From CAYQTE01 sp964420285 (GTDB taxonomy: Bacteria > Planctomycetota > Phycisphaerae > Tepidisphaerales > Tepidisphaeraceae), in assembly GCA_964420285.1 (NCBI GenBank), contig CAYQTE010000022.1:1-64000 (forward strand): 64,000 nt of DNA. Reading direction: 5' to 3'. Made by a program: the position numbers and the translations under genes. Below, piece after piece: positions 61,118 to 64,000 of this stretch (position 1 is its first letter; the number at the start of each line of letters is the position of its first letter). The notes under the pieces are model-generated. The model worked only from the letters and a program-made list of their open reading frames with translations. It had not been told where the DNA came from and did not search any database.

Positions 61118-62235
61118 GATTCGGCCGCCTCCCTGACGGGGCATGCTCGTGCGATCTTGTCGAGCAAGACACGTTCCATTTCGTCGACCGAGCGGCTCCA
61201 GGAGTGCCCCGATGCTACGGCAAACGCCAGGTCGGAACATTCCCGCCATTGCGCGGATGACATAGTTATATACCGAACGATCTGCTGTGCCATTGCCGAA
61301 ACATCCTCAAATTCGACCAGACTGCCGCCGCCACCGATAACCAGTTCCGGCGCTGCTCCGACCGGCGTTGAAATCACCGGCGTGCGACAGGCCATTGCTT
61401 CGAGGATCGGCAATCCGAAGCCCTCGGATCGGCTGCCGACCAGCCAGGCATCGCAGGCCGAATAGATATCGCCAATCCGCTCCTGCGGCGGATGCCGATA
61501 AAATCGCGTGCCCTGGGGCGGGAGAAGATCATCGAGCGGATCTTCGTTTCCGAACGCCACCAGTTGCAAATCAGCGATTTCCCGCCGGGCCATTTCCACC
61601 GCCTGCATCGTCCATCGGCATCCCTTGAACGGCTGGGGTGAATAGAGCATACCCACCGTCGGCGCCGGCCGCTTCTCCCGCGGCGGCGTTTGAAACTGTT
61701 CCAGATCGACGCCGTTGAATACGCACGCCGCGTCCCGGCAACCGAATTTTGTGCGCATCATCTCCGCCAGCCATTGCGACACACAAATCTTGAATAGCGG
61801 CAGGCGATACGCGGCATCGACATCGGCGATGGTCGATTCGCCCAGCCCCCAATCCTCATAATGCTGCACAAGATGGCATTTGATTCCCTTGGCCGGCGAT
61901 AATGCCGCCACCCACGGCGCCGTTCGCCACCATGTCGCCATGACGATATCGGCATCGGGGAGATCGTCATCCGCGACCGGCCGATAACGTTCGATCACGC
62001 GATGCGGCACGCCGGTTCCGTCCAGATGCGATGGACCCAGGACCGTCTCGGCGGGCATGCGGCGATCGCGCACCAGCGACCTGGCCACGTCGCGCCAGCC
62101 CGGCGGCGGCAGGGGGGTGGACACGACGGTGACATCGTGGCCCCTTTTCATAAGCTGCTGCGCATGAATCGCGACGACGCGGGCGCCTCCCGACATCTCC
62201 GCGTGATGCAGCACGATATTGATCCGCATTCTCAT
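61108..62235 (-). CDS. GT4-family glycosyltransferase
   Basis: The protein has 375 residues from ATG 62235. GT-B features are INIVLHHAEMSGGARVVAIH, TWWRTAPWVAALSP, VFNGVDLEQFQTPP, VGMLYSPQPFKGCRW and the donor-site SRSEGFGLPILEAMACRTPVI. The start overlaps the stop of the preceding gene by one base (TGATG). The frame is open to 63342, but the extra N-terminal sequence lies over the preceding GT2 gene in another frame and is rejected. It probably adds a sugar to the repeat unit. Confidence 0.9.
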   Translation of the reverse strand: MRMRINIVLHHAEMSGGARVVAIHAQQLMKRGHDVTVVSTPLPPPGWRDVARSLVRDRRMPAETVLGPSHLDGTGVPHRVIERYRPVADDDLPDADIVMATWWRTAPWVAALSPAKGIKCHLVQHYEDWGLGESTIADVDAAYRLPLFKICVSQWLAEMMRTKFGCRDAACVFNGVDLEQFQTPPREKRPAPTVGMLYSPQPFKGCRWTMQAVEMARREIADLQLVAFGNEDPLDDLLPPQGTRFYRHPPQERIGDIYSACDAWLVGSRSEGFGLPILEAMACRTPVISTPVGAAPELVIGGGGSLVEFEDVSAMAQQIVRYITMSSAQWRECSDLAFAVASGHSWSRSVDEMERVLLDKIARACPVREAAESCK

Positions 62236-63137
62236 CACGCCCATCCCGCCAGTTTCTTGACGGCCCGCCACGGACCGCCCAGCACCGAAGCGCCCAGTGC
62301 CACGCGAATTTCTTTCCAGATCGGCCGGGACATTCCGTAATAGCATCCGCCGTTGAGCGCGAACACCCGGCCGGCGTTCATGTGGCGCTCGATGTCGATC
62401 CGCGCCAGGTATTTCTCCCGCGCCCTCACCAGCCGCTGGCCGGTGAGGTTGGTGTGAAACACCGTCCATGTCGGGTCTTCGATTTTGACCAGCGTGTATT
62501 GCCCGTGGTTTTGAATGTAGCGTTCGAAGGCGACCTCGACGAGATAGCGGTGTTGGCCATTGGCATCGGCCGGGCCGGCGCCGCGGAAGCCGCTGGCGAT
62601 GTAGTCGCCGGCGAATTCCTGCATGGCGGCGATGAAGCGGTCGCGTCTCATCAGGGCGAAATTCTCGCTGCATTTGTCGCTGAAATACCAGCCGGGCCAG
62701 GCATCGTGATGCTTGCTGGGGATGTTGAACGATCCCCCGATGGCGAAGGTGTCGTCGCGATCGAGATAGTCGATCGCCTCGGCCAGCCAATTGTCGTGGC
62801 CCTGCCGGAAGGGCAGCGTGTCGCTCTTGAACCACAGCAGATACGGCCTGCTGGCAATGGCGCCGGCCGTGTGTTCCTGAATGAAGCAGAGGTTCTTGCT
62901 GTTCTCGGGATGGTCGTTGCGAATCACTTGCAATTTGTCGATTTTCCCGGCCGAGAAAAGATCCCAATAGACTCGCTGCGTCGCCGGATCCGATCCGCCG
63001 TCGACCAGGACGACCTCGCCCGGCTTGGCGCCCAGGAAATTGAACCAGTCGCCCAGCACGTCGGCCAAGACCTCGGCATTGCCGAAGTTGGCGGCGACCA
63101 TCGATACCGAGTTTCGTGCCGTTGCCGCATCCATCAT
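62235..63137 (-). CDS. GT2-like glycosyltransferase
   Basis: This 300-residue protein has a GT-A-like fold: VSMVAANFGNAEVLADVLGD, VVLVDGGSDPATQRV, LLWFKSDTLPFRQGHDNW in the position of the DXD motif, and FAIGGSFNIPSKHHDAW. The canonical DXD is replaced by KSDT, so metal binding may differ from standard GT2 enzymes. RBS GAGGA precedes the ATG. It is joined to the next gene by a one-base overlap and follows the edge GT2 gene by 26 bases. Confidence 0.75.
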   Translation of the reverse strand: MMDAATARNSVSMVAANFGNAEVLADVLGDWFNFLGAKPGEVVLVDGGSDPATQRVYWDLFSAGKIDKLQVIRNDHPENSKNLCFIQEHTAGAIASRPYLLWFKSDTLPFRQGHDNWLAEAIDYLDRDDTFAIGGSFNIPSKHHDAWPGWYFSDKCSENFALMRRDRFIAAMQEFAGDYIASGFRGAGPADANGQHRYLVEVAFERYIQNHGQYTLVKIEDPTWTVFHTNLTGQRLVRAREKYLARIDIERHMNAGRVFALNGGCYYGMSRPIWKEIRVALGASVLGGPWRAVKKLAGWA

Positions 63138-63163
63138 GGCGTATCGTTCCTCTTACCAGCCGC

Positions 63164-64000
63164 TTACCATCCGCGAGCCGCGCACAGCGCCAGCAGCCAC
63201 GACTGCGCCGACCACGGCTGCCGCGCCAGCGACCACGCCGCGTGCCGCCGCGCCGTCGCCACATATCCCGATCGCAATGCCCACCACGCCCAGCGCCGGT
63301 GAAAATCCACCGGGCGATCGGACAGCACGGCCGGCGTGGCATCCTTCATCTCGCCCATTCCGCGCCGCGCATAGGCCTCCTTCAATATTGCCTCCGAATC
63401 CTTCCACAACTGCCGCGCCTGCGAATGGCATGTGCTGGCCACGTGCTGGCGATAGTGAAAGAGAATCTCCGGCACATTGGCCAGTTCCCCTCGCTCCGCC
63501 AGACGCAGGAACAAATCCTGATCCTCGCACGTCGCGTAGCGCACATCATAACCGCCGGCCGCTCTCACGGCATCGGCGCGCATCATCACCGAGGGATGCA
63601 CGATCGCCGACCCGCGACGTTCCAGATAGGCCGTCACGATCTCCTTATGCGTTTGCTCGAGGCTCCAGGTTCGCAGCGGCTGGCCCTGATCGTCGATCAT
63701 CATCACCCGGCAACCCACCGCCACGCATTTGGGGTGAGCGGCCAGGTAATCGGCCTGCACGCGCAAACGATCGGGCAGCGAAACATCGTCGCCGTCCATG
63801 ATCGCCACCAGCGGCGCCCGCGCCATCGACAGCAGCGCGACCCGGCTGGGCGTAATGCCATGATTCGGCCAGCTTACCAGACGAATCCGCCCGTCACCGG
63901 CGGCAAATTCCTCCAGAATCCGCTGCGAATCGTCCGTCGATCCATCGTTGAGAATGATAAATTCAAAATCCGTCAGCGTCTGGGAAAGAATGCTCCGGAC
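63164..64000 (-). CDS. GT2-family glycosyltransferase, 5' end cut by window edge
   Basis: The frame is open from base 64000 with no stop, and the 58 codons before the internal ATG at 63826 encode a GT2 core (DFEFIILNDGSTDDSQRIL, then VSWPNHGITPSR), so the gene starts beyond the window. The rest shows the DXD motif in APLVAIMDGDDVSLPDRL and the acceptor-site segment YDVRYATCEDQDLFLRLAERG. It is a typical polymer-assembly GT2 enzyme and the first visible gene of the module B cluster. Confidence 0.9.
   Translation of the reverse strand, partial: VRSILSQTLTDFEFIILNDGSTDDSQRILEEFAAGDGRIRLVSWPNHGITPSRVALLSMARAPLVAIMDGDDVSLPDRLRVQADYLAAHPKCVAVGCRVMMIDDQGQPLRTWSLEQTHKEIVTAYLERRGSAIVHPSVMMRADAVRAAGGYDVRYATCEDQDLFLRLAERGELANVPEILFHYRQHVASTCHSQARQLWKDSEAILKEAYARRGMGEMKDATPAVLSDRPVDFHRRWAWWALRSGYVATARRHAAWSLARQPWSAQSWLLALCAARGW

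Noticed and set aside
62236..63342. N-terminal extension of the GT4 gene at 61108-62235
   Set aside because: The extra residues are Arg-rich, lack domain features and overlap the GT2 gene in another frame; the coupled ATG at 62235 fits better.

Overview
The window looks like a Planctomycetota chromosome, probably class Phycisphaerae or a relative, and possibly from a metagenome or draft assembly. Supporting signs are the high GC content, a fused LpxC-FabZ protein (Gram-negative lipid A synthesis), an LEPR-like N-terminus on a secreted lipase, a PEP-CTERM-type sorting tail of the VPLP form, and two exosortases. The class is inferred from gene content; no rRNA or other phylogenetic marker is present. 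A 100-N scaffold gap lies inside one gene.

Region 1 (1-13.3 kb) is mostly housekeeping and envelope genes: the 3' end of a membrane anti-sigma-like protein, a lipase with RTX repeats, a zinc-dependent dehydrogenase coupled to a QueC-like protein whose PP-loop has decayed, a HEAT-repeat lipoprotein, murI, a CheY-like regulator, a parvulin-type lipoprotein, a Gfo/Idh/MocA oxidoreductase, a secreted metallophosphoesterase, lpxA and lpxC-fabZ.

Region 2 (13.6-24.7 kb, + strand) is exosortase/exopolysaccharide module A: Wza-like export lipoprotein, exosortase, EpsI-like protein, a 1569-residue TPR protein, a short possible leader ORF, and a Wzc-like tyrosine autokinase, closed by a strong terminator.

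Region 3 (24.8-35.5 kb) is mixed: a solitary nuoB, a GH20 hexosaminidase, a GIY-YIG-like protein, an ECF sigma factor with a small partner, two tandem lactonase-fold proteins, a receiver-domain protein, pstB-phoU, and a small PEP-CTERM-like protein with its own promoter and terminator.

Region 4 (35.8-64.0 kb, all - strand) is a 28-kb polysaccharide cluster, module B. In transcription order it has two GT2 enzymes, a GT4, a Wzy-like polymerase, a GT4, a triple GT2-GT4-GT2 fusion, a serine-acetyltransferase-like enzyme, an MBOAT O-acyltransferase, an SGNH-like protein, a GT4-GT2 fusion, a GT26 fusion, a second exosortase, a Wzz-like protein, a second EpsI-like protein, a Wzz/kinase protein without a tyrosine tail, a polyprenyl-phosphate sugar transferase fusion and a second giant TPR protein. 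Many genes overlap by 1-4 bases, so the cluster is probably transcribed in a few long units.

The inferred whole is synthesis, O-acetylation, polymerisation and export of a surface polysaccharide, combined with exosortase processing of PEP-CTERM-type proteins. Modules A and B duplicate the exosortase, EpsI, Wzz/kinase and giant-TPR functions, but Wza is seen only in A, while the priming transferase, glycosyltransferases and polymerase are only in B. No Wzx flippase is visible. No tRNA, rRNA, CRISPR array, insertion sequence or prophage was recognised.
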